DNA of 8,715 nucleotides, from the NCBI RefSeq assembly GCF_000331775.1, contig NZ_CAPJ01000401.1:1-8715 (forward strand). Reading direction: 5' to 3'. This stretch comes from Xanthomonas translucens pv. translucens DSM 18974 (GTDB taxonomy: Bacteria; Pseudomonadota; Gammaproteobacteria; Xanthomonadales; Xanthomonadaceae). Under the pieces are notes generated by a model. The model made no database searches and was not told the origin of the DNA. It saw only the letters and a program-made list of their open reading frames with translations. Shown one piece after another: positions 1 to 6,414 of the stretch (positions are counted from its first letter, which is position 1; the number at the start of each line of letters is the position of its first letter). The position numbers and the translations under genes are program-made.

Positions 1-1135
1 CCGCGACGGCGGCGCGCAGCCGGCGCAAGCGCTGCTGCGCGGCGGCGGGCGCGCGCTGTATCCGGCGCTGGACCCGGTGGACGGCATGGGCAACGACCTC
101 AAGGTCGAGATGCTGCGGCGCCTGGACCAGTTCCTGCGCGCCGCCGACCCGCGCGTGCAGCAGGTGATGGTCAGCCTGTCCGGTGGTGTGGACACGGTGC
201 TGGTGGCGCGCAGCGACGGCGTGCTCGCCGCCGATGTGCGCCCGCTGGTGCGGCTGAACGTGCAGGTGATCGTCGAGCAGAACGGGCGCCGCGAGTCCGG
301 CCATGCCGGCGGCGGCGGCCGCTACGGCTACGCGGTGCTGTTTGCCGATGGCCGCCCCGAGGCCTTCGCCAAGGAAGCGTTGCGCCAGGCGCTGGTCAAC
401 CTGGAGGCGGTGCCGGCACCGGCCGGGGTGATGCCGGTGGTGCTGGGTCCCGGCTGGCCCGGCGTGCTGCTGCACGAGGCGGTCGGGCATGGCCTGGAAG
501 GCGACTTCGCGCGCAAGGGCACCAGCGTCTATGCCGGGCGCATCGGCCAGCGCGTGGCCTCGCCGGGCGTGACCATCGTCGACGACGGCACTCTGGAAGG
601 CCGCCGCGGTTCGCTGAACGTGGACGACGAAGGCACCCCGACCAACTGCACCACGCTGATCGAAGACGGCGTGCTGGTGGGCTACATGCAGGATTCGCTG
701 AACGCGCGGCTGATGGGCGTGGCGCCAACCGGGAACGGCCGCCGCGAATCGTTCGCGCACCTGCCGATGCCGCGCATGACCAACACCTACATGCTGGCCG
801 GCCAGCACGACCCGCAGGAGATGATCCGCTCGGTGAAGAAGGGTCTGTACGCGGTCAATTTCGGCGGCGGCCAGGTCGACATCACCAGCGGCAAGTATGT
901 GTTCTCGGCGACCGAGGCCTACCTGATCGAGGACGGCAAGGTCACCGCGCCGGTGAAGGGCGCCACGCTGATCGGCAACGGCCCGGAAACGATGCAAAAG
1001 GTGCGCATGATCGGCCACGACCTGGCGCTGGACGAAGGCGTGGGCGTGTGCGGCAAGGACGGGCAGAGCGTGCCGGTCGGCGTCGGCCAGCCGTCGCTGC
1101 TGATCGACGGGCTGACCGTGGGCGGGACGGCCTGA
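1..1135 (+). CDS. tldD: TldD, zinc metalloprotease subunit (5' end outside window)
   Basis: Catalytic subunit of the TldD/TldE (PmbA) cytoplasmic protease, which in E. coli degrades unfolded peptides and takes part in microcin B17 maturation and CcdA turnover. The frame is open from base 2, so the N-terminus lies upstream; 377 residues are visible. The zinc motif HEAVGH is encoded at 473-490 (visible residues 158-163), inside the family block [19 protein letters not shown]. The third ligand is the Cys of GVCGK at 1049-1051 (visible residue 350). Both the first His and this Cys lie at the same distance from the C-terminus as in E. coli TldD (481 aa, from memory), which implies about 104 residues are missing. 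Other family blocks present are [43 protein letters not shown] and the terminal LTVGGTA. The gene ends in TGA and converges on yjgA. Its partner pmbA lies 0.7 kb downstream on the same strand but is separated by the antisense yjgA gene, so it needs its own promoter. Confidence 0.97.
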   Translation, partial: RDGGAQPAQALLRGGGRALYPALDPVDGMGNDLKVEMLRRLDQFLRAADPRVQQVMVSLSGGVDTVLVARSDGVLAADVRPLVRLNVQVIVEQNGRRESGHAGGGGRYGYAVLFADGRPEAFAKEALRQALVNLEAVPAPAGVMPVVLGPGWPGVLLHEAVGHGLEGDFARKGTSVYAGRIGQRVASPGVTIVDDGTLEGRRGSLNVDDEGTPTNCTTLIEDGVLVGYMQDSLNARLMGVAPTGNGRRESFAHLPMPRMTNTYMLAGQHDPQEMIRSVKKGLYAVNFGGGQVDITSGKYVFSATEAYLIEDGKVTAPVKGATLIGNGPETMQKVRMIGHDLALDEGVGVCGKDGQSVPVGVGQPSLLIDGLTVGGTA

Positions 1136-1140
1136 GTGCC

Positions 1141-1168
1141 GGGAATGGGGAATCGGCAAACGGCAATC
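1141..1168 (+). repeat. Degenerate heptamer repeat, GGGAATC type
   Basis: Four consecutive 7-base units read GGGAATG, GGGAATC, GGCAAAC and GGCAATC. They begin 5 bases after the tldD stop and lie in the tldD-yjgA gap. Repeats of this GGGAATC/GGGACTC kind are, from general knowledge, common between genes in Xanthomonadaceae. A related array on the other strand lies inside yjgA (1243-1277). No function is known to me. Confidence 0.6.
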
Positions 1169-1172
1169 GGTA

Positions 1173-1194
1173 GAGCCGCGCGGCGTCGCGGCTC
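1173..1194. terminator. Hairpin between convergent tldD and yjgA
   Basis: A perfect 8-bp inverted repeat (GAGCCGCG / CGCGGCTC) surrounds a 6-base loop. It lies between the convergent tldD and yjgA ends and overlaps the yjgA stop codon (1193-1195). It could slow transcription from either side. Neither flank has a T tract, so it is not a canonical intrinsic terminator and the role is inferred from position. Confidence 0.45.
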
Positions 1195-1792
1195 AGTCGC
1201 GTTCGTCGGGATCGGTTTCGAGCCCGTCCAGGTCCGCTTCTTCGAGTCCCGAGTCCCCGGTCCCGAGTCCCGAGTCCCCCAGCACCAACTCGCGCAACTC
1301 CCGGAACAACTCCCGATAGGCATGCGGCGGCTTGTTCTTCAGCCGCTCTTCCTTGGCGTTGCGGATCAACTGGCGCAAGCGCTGGCGGTCGGCCTCGGGG
1401 TGGGCGTCCAGCAGTTCGGACAGCGCGCTGTCGCCGTCGACGAGCAGCCGCGCGCGCCAGTCCTCGACCCGGTGGATTGCCGCCACTTCGCGGCGCGCGC
1501 CGTCGCTGTTGGCATCCATCGCCTCGCGAATCGCGTCCAGGGTCGCGTCGTCCTCGCGGCGCATCTGCTTGGCAAGGAACGCCAGCTGCCGCTTGTGCGC
1601 GATGTGCGAGGTGATGCGCTTGCTTTCCTGGATATGCGGGATCAGCGACTCGGGCACCGGCAGCTTGGCCAGCTGCGCCGGTGTCAGTGCCACCAGCTTC
1701 TCGCCCAGGGTCAGCACGTCCAACGCCGCGCGGCGCTGCTGGCTGCGGCTGTTGCCGCGGAATTCACCGGTGTCTTCGTCGCGTCCGCGCAT
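1193..1792 (-). CDS. yjgA: YjgA/DarP (DUF615) ribosome maturation factor
   Basis: A 199-residue DUF615 protein. The E. coli member YjgA (DarP) associates with late 50S ribosomal precursors and helps their maturation. The core matches the family: a region ending [20 protein letters not shown] (residues 58-77), then [20 protein letters not shown] and a final FRELREL. The ATG at 1792 is chosen because GGAAAG lies just upstream on the minus strand. An in-frame ATG 22 codons earlier (1858) lacks a comparable site and overlaps the pmbA start. E. coli YjgA ends soon after the LREL motif; here about 30 more residues (170-199) follow, with GDSGL repeated and then a run rich in Asp and Glu. Residues 172-184 are encoded by a tandem heptamer repeat. 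The gene diverges from pmbA, as yjgA and pmbA do in E. coli. Confidence 0.93.
   Translation of the reverse strand: MRGRDEDTGEFRGNSRSQQRRAALDVLTLGEKLVALTPAQLAKLPVPESLIPHIQESKRITSHIAHKRQLAFLAKQMRREDDATLDAIREAMDANSDGARREVAAIHRVEDWRARLLVDGDSALSELLDAHPEADRQRLRQLIRNAKEERLKNKPPHAYRELFRELRELVLGDSGLGTGDSGLEEADLDGLETDPDERD
1243..1277 (-). repeat. Five-unit 7-bp tandem repeat inside yjgA
   Basis: On the plus strand the units are CGAGTCC, CGAGTCC, CCGGTCC, CGAGTCC and CGAGTCC; read with yjgA this is the GGACTCG/GGGACTC motif. The array encodes residues 172-184, just past the conserved end of the DUF615 fold. Because 7 is not a multiple of 3, gain or loss of one unit shifts the reading frame of the C-terminal tail. 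Confidence 0.85.
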
Positions 1793-1857
1793 GGTCTTTC
1801 CAATTCGAATTTTCCGCTCCGCGTTGCGCGGAGCCGTTACCCCTACAGGATAAAGCA
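1793..1857. promoter_or_regulatory. Divergent yjgA-pmbA control region
   Basis: These 65 bases must hold or overlap the start signals of both divergent genes. The region contains a 10-bp palindrome AATTCGAATT (1802-1811) and a perfect 8-bp inverted repeat GCTCCGCG-TTG-CGCGGAGC (1816-1834). AGGA at 1847-1850 is the pmbA ribosome binding site, and GGAAAG on the minus strand serves yjgA. I could not pick convincing -35/-10 pairs. The palindromes could be operator sites, or the second could form an RNA hairpin in the pmbA leader; both are inferences. Confidence 0.5.
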
Positions 1858-3222
1858 TTGAACGCGATCACCTCCGAACTGCGCCGCGACGACAGCCTGG
1901 AACGCCTGGAGCGCCTGTCCGACATCGCCCAGCGCATGCTGGCGCGGGCGCGCGAACTCGGCGCCAGCCAGGCCGAGGTCAGCTGCACCGAAGACCGCGG
2001 GCTGGACGTCAACGTGCGCCTGGGCGCGGTGGAAACGGTCGAGGCCACCCGCGACCGCGGCATCGGCGTCACCGTCTACTTCGGCCAGCGCAAGGGCAGC
2101 GCCAGCACCGCCGACCTGCACGAGTCCAGCCTCGAGGCGACCGTCGCCCAGGCCTGCGCGATCGCCCGCTACACCGAGGACGACGTCGCCTCCGGGTTGG
2201 CCGACGCGGCGCTGATGGCGCGCGACATGCCCGAGCTGGACCGCTGGCATCCGTGGGCGCTGGAGGCCGAGGAGGCGATCGAGCTGGCCCTGTCCTGCGA
2301 GGCCGCCGGGCGCGAGGCCGATCCGCGCGTGGCCAATTCCGACGGCGCCTCGGCCGGCAGCAGCGAAAGCCTGTCGGTATACGCCAACTCGCACGGTTTC
2401 GTCGGCCGCGAGCGCAGCACCCACCATTCGATCGGCTGCTCGCTGATCGCCGGGCAGGGCGACGCCATGCAACGCGACCACTGGTACAGCAGTGCGTTGG
2501 CGCGCGAGGATCTCGAAGCGCCGGCGGCGATCGGCCGCCGCGCCGCCGAGCGCACCGTGGCCCGGCTGCAGCCGCGCTCGCTGCCGACCGGCGAGCTGCC
2601 GGTGCTGTTCGCCCCGGAGATGGCGCGCTCGCTGGTCGGGCACTTGCTCGGCGCGGTGTCCGGCGGCGCGCTGTACCGCCGCGCCAGCTTCCTGCTCGAC
2701 AGCGTCGGCACCCGCCTGTTCCCGGACTGGTTCGCGATCGACGAACGGCCGCACCTGCGCCGCGGGCTGCGCTCGGCCGCCTTCGACGGCGAGGGCGTGG
2801 CCACCCGTGCCGCGCCGCTGATTGCCGGCGGGGTGCTGCAGCGCTACGTGCTGGGCAGCTATTCGGCGCGCAAGCTCGGCCTGCAGACCACCGCCAACGC
2901 CGGCGGCGTGCACAACCTGCAGGTGGCGGCCAATGCGGACGACCTGGCCTCGATCGCCGCCGGCATTCCGCGCGGCCTGCTGGTCACCGAACTGATGGGC
3001 AGCGGCGTCAATCCGGTCACCGGCGACTATTCGCGCGGCGCCGGCGGCTTCTGGATCGAGAACGGCGCCATCGCCTACCCGGTGGACGAGGTCACCATCG
3101 CCGGCAATCTGCGCGAGATGTTCCAGCGCATCGAGGCAGTCGGCCGCGACATCGACGTGCGCTCGCACGTGCACATCGGCGCGGTGCTGGTCGGCAAGAT
3201 GACGGTGGCCGGAAGCGACTGA
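1858..3222 (+). CDS. pmbA: PmbA/TldE, non-catalytic subunit of TldD/E protease
   Basis: A 454-residue protein, close to E. coli PmbA (450 aa). It pairs with TldD to form the TldD/TldE protease; the PmbA subunit shapes the complex but carries no zinc site. Consistent with this, no HExxxH motif is present: the equivalent region reads [19 protein letters not shown] (from about residue 260). Other family blocks are [42 protein letters not shown] (from residue 378), [16 protein letters not shown] and a C-terminal [13 protein letters not shown]. The start is placed at TTG (1858-1860), with AGGA 7 bases upstream, because it gives the family length; the frame stays open further upstream but that part is antisense to yjgA. 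The gene ends in TGA and is followed by a 259-base gap. Since yjgA lies on the opposite strand before it, pmbA probably has its own promoter and is not co-transcribed with tldD. Confidence 0.95.
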   Translation: MNAITSELRRDDSLERLERLSDIAQRMLARARELGASQAEVSCTEDRGLDVNVRLGAVETVEATRDRGIGVTVYFGQRKGSASTADLHESSLEATVAQACAIARYTEDDVASGLADAALMARDMPELDRWHPWALEAEEAIELALSCEAAGREADPRVANSDGASAGSSESLSVYANSHGFVGRERSTHHSIGCSLIAGQGDAMQRDHWYSSALAREDLEAPAAIGRRAAERTVARLQPRSLPTGELPVLFAPEMARSLVGHLLGAVSGGALYRRASFLLDSVGTRLFPDWFAIDERPHLRRGLRSAAFDGEGVATRAAPLIAGGVLQRYVLGSYSARKLGLQTTANAGGVHNLQVAANADDLASIAAGIPRGLLVTELMGSGVNPVTGDYSRGAGGFWIENGAIAYPVDEVTIAGNLREMFQRIEAVGRDIDVRSHVHIGAVLVGKMTVAGSD

Positions 3223-3481
3223 CCCTGTCGCTGCCAGGCCGCGCATGCGACATGGACGGCGGCGACGGTGCCGGCGCGCGGATCCTGCCGGTGCCGGTGC
3301 CGCAGCGTTTGCGTGCAATGGCGGCGCATCGACGGACAGGGCGCTTGGGTGACCTGATTGCCGCGGCACGGCGCGTACGCACGTCGCTCGCCGTGCAGAC
3401 GGCTTGACAGGCTCGCGCAGGCCCCCGAGAGTGGCGCGCAACACGTCTTGCCCACTCACCACTACAAGGAAAGGAACCACG
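3223..3481. other. pmbA to DUF4870 intergenic gap
   Basis: This 259-base gap has no gene I can support. It includes a short GCCGGT-type direct repeat near 3285-3302 and a possible promoter at 3404-3432. A 51-codon open frame (3252-3407) was considered and rejected. The last bases hold a strong purine-rich ribosome binding site (3467-3477) for the next gene. Confidence 0.6.
3404..3432 (+). promoter_or_regulatory. Possible sigma-70 promoter for the DUF4870 gene
   Basis: TTGACA at 3404-3409 is an exact -35 consensus. With a 17-base spacer the -10 would be GAGAGT (3427-3432), which matches TATAAT at only three of six positions. It lies about 50 bases before the DUF4870 start codon. The -35 is convincing, the -10 weak. 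Confidence 0.35.
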
Positions 3482-3859
3482 ATGAGCGAATTCGACAACG
3501 TGACCGCACCGCCGCCGCCGCCGGCGGGCACCAGCCCGCAGGAAGACCGCACGGTCGCCCTGATCACCCATCTGTCGGGCATCATCGCCGGCTTCATCGT
3601 CCCGCTGATCATCTGGCTGATCAACAAGGACAACCCGGCCAAGTCGTTCCTCAACGACCAGGCCAAGGAAGCGCTGAATTTCCAGATCACCGTCGCCATC
3701 GCCTACGTGATCTGTCTGGTGCTCAGCGTCATCGTGATCGGCGGGCTGCTGATGCCGGTGGTGTGGGTGGTGAACCTGGTGTTCTGCATCCTGGCCGGGG
3801 TCAAGGCCAACGAAGGCGTGGCCTACCGCTACCCGTTCGCGCTGCGCCTGATCAAGTAA
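3482..3859 (+). CDS. DUF4870 small integral membrane protein
   Basis: A 125-residue protein with the features of DUF4870 (Tic20-like) proteins; function not known. A short, Pro-rich cytoplasmic-looking N-terminus (five prolines at residues 10-14) is followed by a hydrophobic segment at about residues 27-47, a polar stretch with the family-typical DQAKEALNFQ (59-68), then hydrophobic segments at about 69-91 and 92-107, and a basic end (ALRLIK). Three membrane spans are likely. The ATG at 3482 is preceded by AAGGAAAGGAA at 3467-3477, one of the strongest ribosome binding sites in the window, so good expression is expected. A perfect intrinsic terminator follows 26 bases after the stop. The gene is therefore probably monocistronic and not part of the secretion operon after it. 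Confidence 0.88.
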   Translation: MSEFDNVTAPPPPPAGTSPQEDRTVALITHLSGIIAGFIVPLIIWLINKDNPAKSFLNDQAKEALNFQITVAIAYVICLVLSVIVIGGLLMPVVWVVNLVFCILAGVKANEGVAYRYPFALRLIK

Positions 3860-3868
3860 GCGTGTGAT

Positions 3869-3883
3869 CGTCGCGTAGCGACG
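3869..3883 (+). repeat. Small hairpin after the DUF4870 gene
   Basis: CGTCGC-GTA-GCGACG is a perfect 6-bp stem with a 3-base loop, starting 9 bases after the DUF4870 stop and immediately before the main terminator hairpin. It may protect the 3' end of the transcript or help termination; only the inverted repeat itself is seen. Confidence 0.5.
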
Positions 3884-3885
3884 AG

Positions 3886-3914
3886 AGGCCCGGCGTTCGC
3901 CGGGCCTTTTTTTT
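3886..3914 (+). terminator. Rho-independent terminator of the DUF4870 gene
   Basis: GGCCCGGC-GTTC-GCCGGGCC forms a perfect GC-rich stem (with a flanking A/T pair) and is followed by eight T residues (3907-3914). This is a canonical intrinsic terminator on the plus strand. It ends the DUF4870 transcript and isolates the T6SS operon from read-through. Confidence 0.95.
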
Positions 3915-4166
3915 GCCTGCGTCCAGCGGCGGAATGTGCCGGACGGCGCCAGGGTTCGGCACAACAGGCTCCGCCCCGGCCTGGGCGCGCGGCCGTCCAC
4001 GGCGCGATCGCCAAGAACGATGCAGTCTTGCTGCGTGCCGCGCAGAGGCGCGGCGGCATGGGAACCGGGACCCGGTGCCGCCTCGCGCCCGGTCGAGCGT
4101 ACGCCGTGGTCGCGGCCCAAGGCGGGATCTCGCCGTGGCGGTATGTGCCTCGCGGATGCCTCCTAT

Positions 4167-4179
4167 ATCGAGTTTCGAT
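4167..4179. repeat. 13-bp inverted repeat, candidate operator
   Basis: ATCGA-GTT-TCGAT is a perfect 5-bp inverted repeat with a 3-base centre, in the only AT-rich patch of the tssB leader, 114 bases before the start codon. Its position and symmetry suit a dimeric regulator, but no regulator family is recognised from the motif. Confidence 0.35.
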
Positions 4180-4244
4180 TTCATCGGCGCCGTCGTTATG
4201 CCGAGCATGGCCACGCTGGATGCGGCGCTACGCGTCCGGTGCGG

Positions 4245-4274
4245 GCGTCTGCCGACGCCTGCGGCATCCCGCAG
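4245..4274 (+). promoter_or_regulatory. Two back-to-back hairpins in the tssB leader
   Basis: GCGTC-TGCC-GACGC (4245-4258) is followed without a gap by CTGCGG-CATC-CCGCAG (4259-4274). Both are perfect stems with 4-base loops. They end 6 bases before the GGAG ribosome binding site of tssB, so in RNA they would lie beside the ribosome entry site. A post-transcriptional role is inferred only. Confidence 0.45.
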
Positions 4275-4292
4275 ACCACCGGAGTCGGCCCC

Positions 4293-4799
4293 ATGTCCAT
4301 CCACAGCAGCAGTCAGAAGTTCATCGCGCGCAACCGCGCGCCACGTGTGCAGATCGAGTACGACGTGGAGATCTATGGCGCACAAAAGAAGGTGCAGGTT
4401 CCGTTCGTGATGGGCGTGCTGTCGGAGCTGTCCGGCGCCAACGCCGACGCATTGCCGTCGCTGGAAGAGCGCAAGGCGGTGGAGATCGACGTCGATAACT
4501 TCGACGAGCGCCTGCGCGCGATGCGGCCGCGGGTGGCGATGGCGGTGGCCAACACGCTGACCGGCGAGGGCCTGCTCGAGGTCGACGTGACCTTCGAGAG
4601 CCTGCAGGACTTCTCGCCGGCCGCGGTGGTCAGGAAGGTCGTGCCGCTGGCGCAATTGCTGGAGGCGCGCACCCAACTGGCCAACCTGGGCACCTATCTC
4701 GACGGCAAGGCCGGCGCCGAGCGCCTGGTCGCCGAGGCGATCCGCGATCCGGCGCTGCTGCGTGCGCTGGCGGCCGAACCCAAGCCGGCGCAGGACTGA
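4293..4799 (+). CDS. tssB: TssB, T6SS contractile sheath small subunit
   Basis: A 168-residue TssB (VipA/HsiB/ImpB) protein. With TssC it forms the contractile sheath that drives the Hcp tube out of the cell and is recycled by the ATPase ClpV. The sequence carries the family N-terminus SSQKFIARNRAPRVQIEYDV, then VPFVMGVLSELSG, VEIDVDNFDERL (in full-length family position), LLEVDVTFESLQDFSP and a C-terminal helix LEARTQLANLGTYLDGK. The ATG at 4293 has GGAG 8 bases upstream; the frame is open further 5' but without family similarity. It is the first gene of the operon. Its stop TGA (4797-4799) overlaps the tssC ribosome binding site, so the two sheath subunits are probably translationally coupled. 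The N-terminal region is the part bound by TagJ in systems that have TagJ, as this one does. Confidence 0.97.
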   Translation: MSIHSSSQKFIARNRAPRVQIEYDVEIYGAQKKVQVPFVMGVLSELSGANADALPSLEERKAVEIDVDNFDERLRAMRPRVAMAVANTLTGEGLLEVDVTFESLQDFSPAAVVRKVVPLAQLLEARTQLANLGTYLDGKAGAERLVAEAIRDPALLRALAAEPKPAQD

Positions 4800-4809
4800 G
4801 GAGACGATC

Positions 4810-6309
4810 ATGGCAAAGCACAGCAGTCAGGCCGCCGTCGCCGAGGCCGCCTCCCAGGAAGCGACCGGCGGCGATTTCGCCGCATTGTTGAACCGCGAGT
4901 TCCGCCCGCGCACCGAGCGCGCCGCCGAGGAGGTGCGCGCGGCGGTGCGCACCCTGGCCGAGCAGGTGCTGGACCGCAGCGACATCGTCAGCGACGACCT
5001 GACCCAGACCATCAACGCCTATGTGGCCGAGATCGACCGCAAGCTCAGCGAGCAGATCAACCAGATCCTGCACGCCCCGCAGTTCCAGGCGCTGGAAGGC
5101 GCCTGGCGCGGTCTGCACTATCTGGTCAGCAATACCGAGACCGATCCGTTGCTGAAGATCCGCGTGCTCAATGTGTCCAAGAGCGTGCTGGGCAAGAACC
5201 TCAAGCGCTACAAAGGTACCGCCTGGGACCAGAGCCCGGTGTTCAAGAAGGTCTACGAAGAGGAGTACGGCCAGCTCGGTGGCGAGCCTTACGGTTGCCT
5301 GATCGGCGATTACTACTTCGATCACAGCCCGCAGGACGTGGAGATGCTGCGCGGTATCGGCCAGATCGCCGCGGCCGCGCATGCGCCGTTCATCGGCGCC
5401 GCGGGGTCGGCGCTGATGGGGATGGAGAACTGGAACGAGCTGTCCAACCCGCGCGACCTGGCGAAGATCTTCACCACGCCCGACTACGCCGCGTGGCGCT
5501 CGCTGCGCGACAGCGAGGACGCCAAGTACATCGCCCTGACCATGCCGCGCACGCTGTCGCGCCTGCCCTACGGGGCCAAGTCCGATCCGGTCGAGGAATT
5601 CGATTTCGAGGAGGACACCGAGGGCGCCGATTCCTCGCGCTACACCTGGCAGAACGCCGCCTACGCGATGGCGGTCAACATCAACCGTTCGTTCAAACTG
5701 TACGGCTGGTGCACCCGCATCCGCGGCGTGGAGTCGGGCGGCGCGGTGGAGGGCCTGCCGACGCATACCTTCCCCACCGACGACGGCGGCGTGGACATGA
5801 AGTGTCCGACCGAGATCGCGATCACCGACCGCCGTTCGGCCGAACTGGACAAGATGGGGCTGATGCCGGTGGTGCACCGCAAGAACAGCGACATGGCCGC
5901 GTTCATCGGCGCGCAGTCGCTGGCCAGGCCGGAGGAGTACGACGATCCGGACGCCACCGCCAACGCCGCGCTCAGCGCGCGCCTGCCGTACATGTTCGCC
6001 TGCTGCCGCTTCGCGCACTACCTCAAGTGCATCGTGCGCGACAAGATCGGTTCGTTCAGCACCCGCGAGCAGATGCAGGGCTGGCTGACCGATTGGGTGA
6101 TGAACTATGTCGACGGCGATCCGGCCAACTCCAGCGAGGCGAGCAAGGCGCGCAAGCCGCTGGCCGCCGCCGAGGTGACGGTGGAGGACGTCGAGGGCAA
6201 TCCCGGTTACTACACCTCCACGTTCTACCTGCGCCCGCATTACCAGTTGGAAGGCTTGACCGTGTCGCTGCGGCTGGTGTCGCGCCTGCCGTCGGCGCAG
6301 GGCGCCTGA
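4810..6309 (+). CDS. tssC: TssC, T6SS contractile sheath large subunit
   Basis: A 499-residue TssC (VipB/HsiC/ImpC/EvpB) protein of normal family length; it polymerises with TssB into the sheath. Recognised blocks in order are FQALEGAWRGLHYLV (about residues 95-109), GEPYGCLIGDYYFDHSP, AAAAHAPFIGAA, WNELSNPRDLAKIF (from residue 208), LPYGAKSDPVEEFDFEE, VNINRSFKLYGWC (from residue 289), GAVEGLPTHTF, CPTEIAITDRRSAELDKMG, HYLKCIVRDKIGSF and the terminal STFYLRPHYQLEGLTVSLRL. The ATG at 4810 is preceded by GAGGAGA (4798-4804), which overlaps the tssB stop. The gene ends in TGA and is followed by 105 non-coding bases before hcp. No residue loss or frameshift is visible. Confidence 0.98.
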   Translation: MAKHSSQAAVAEAASQEATGGDFAALLNREFRPRTERAAEEVRAAVRTLAEQVLDRSDIVSDDLTQTINAYVAEIDRKLSEQINQILHAPQFQALEGAWRGLHYLVSNTETDPLLKIRVLNVSKSVLGKNLKRYKGTAWDQSPVFKKVYEEEYGQLGGEPYGCLIGDYYFDHSPQDVEMLRGIGQIAAAAHAPFIGAAGSALMGMENWNELSNPRDLAKIFTTPDYAAWRSLRDSEDAKYIALTMPRTLSRLPYGAKSDPVEEFDFEEDTEGADSSRYTWQNAAYAMAVNINRSFKLYGWCTRIRGVESGGAVEGLPTHTFPTDDGGVDMKCPTEIAITDRRSAELDKMGLMPVVHRKNSDMAAFIGAQSLARPEEYDDPDATANAALSARLPYMFACCRFAHYLKCIVRDKIGSFSTREQMQGWLTDWVMNYVDGDPANSSEASKARKPLAAAEVTVEDVEGNPGYYTSTFYLRPHYQLEGLTVSLRLVSRLPSAQGA

Positions 6310-6414
6310 GCCGCGCCAACGCCGCATCTGTCGTTCGATGTTCCGTCACGCCCGCCATCCACTCGGAGAGGGCGCGACCTCTGTGATCCACAACCCCTCT
6401 AAGGGAGATTCACC
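6310..6414 (+). promoter_or_regulatory. hcp leader with small hairpins near the RBS
   Basis: This 105-base gap is the longest inside the operon. It contains AGAGG-GCGCGA-CCTCT (6367-6382) and CCCT-CTA-AGGG (6395-6405); the second overlaps the strong hcp ribosome binding site AAGGGAG (6401-6407). hcp is usually made in large excess over the sheath genes in T6SS, so a separate promoter, RNA processing site or translation control here is plausible. I see no clear -35/-10 pair. Confidence 0.4.

Larger units (their letters stand above)
3915..4292 (+). promoter_or_regulatory. Non-coding leader and control region upstream of tssB
   Basis: This 378-base stretch has no supportable gene. Features seen are two heptamer-like units GGGAACC-GGGACCC (4060-4073), an inverted repeat ATCGA-GTT-TCGAT (4167-4179) overlapped by an AT-rich TATATC (4164-4169), and two adjacent hairpins (4245-4274) before the tssB ribosome binding site GGAG (4281-4284). 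The AT-rich patch near 4164-4180 is the best place for promoter melting in otherwise very GC-rich DNA, but no good -35 is seen. As the first space before tssB and just after a terminator, it probably holds the main T6SS promoter. Confidence 0.5.

Noticed and set aside
1681..1857. Upstream extension of the pmbA frame to an ATG-like start at 1681
   Set aside because: It would overlap the conserved N-terminal part of yjgA on the other strand, and it exceeds the family length. The TTG with AGGA at the right distance fits better.
3252..3407. 51-codon plus-strand open frame in the pmbA-DUF4870 gap
   Set aside because: It has no clear ribosome binding site, no recognised family, and a composition rich in Arg, Ala and Gly as expected from chance in GC-rich DNA.
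1843..3699. Long minus-strand open frame (618 codons) across pmbA and the DUF4870 gene
   Set aside because: It is antisense to two well-recognised genes, and its translation is low-complexity Ala/Arg/Gly/His-rich. Such frames are common in GC-rich codon usage.
3936..4292. Upstream extension of the tssB frame
   Set aside because: The extra residues show no family similarity, whereas the ATG at 4293 begins the typical TssB N-terminus.
3915..4292. Sigma-54 promoter or HrpX PIP box upstream of tssB
   Set aside because: I looked for GG-N10-GC with a TTGC context and for paired TTCG boxes 15 bases apart. The candidates near 4018-4031 and 3955 lack the second element.
4630..6327. Long minus-strand open frame (565 codons) opposite tssC
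   Set aside because: tssC on the plus strand matches its family along the full length; the antisense product has no family features.
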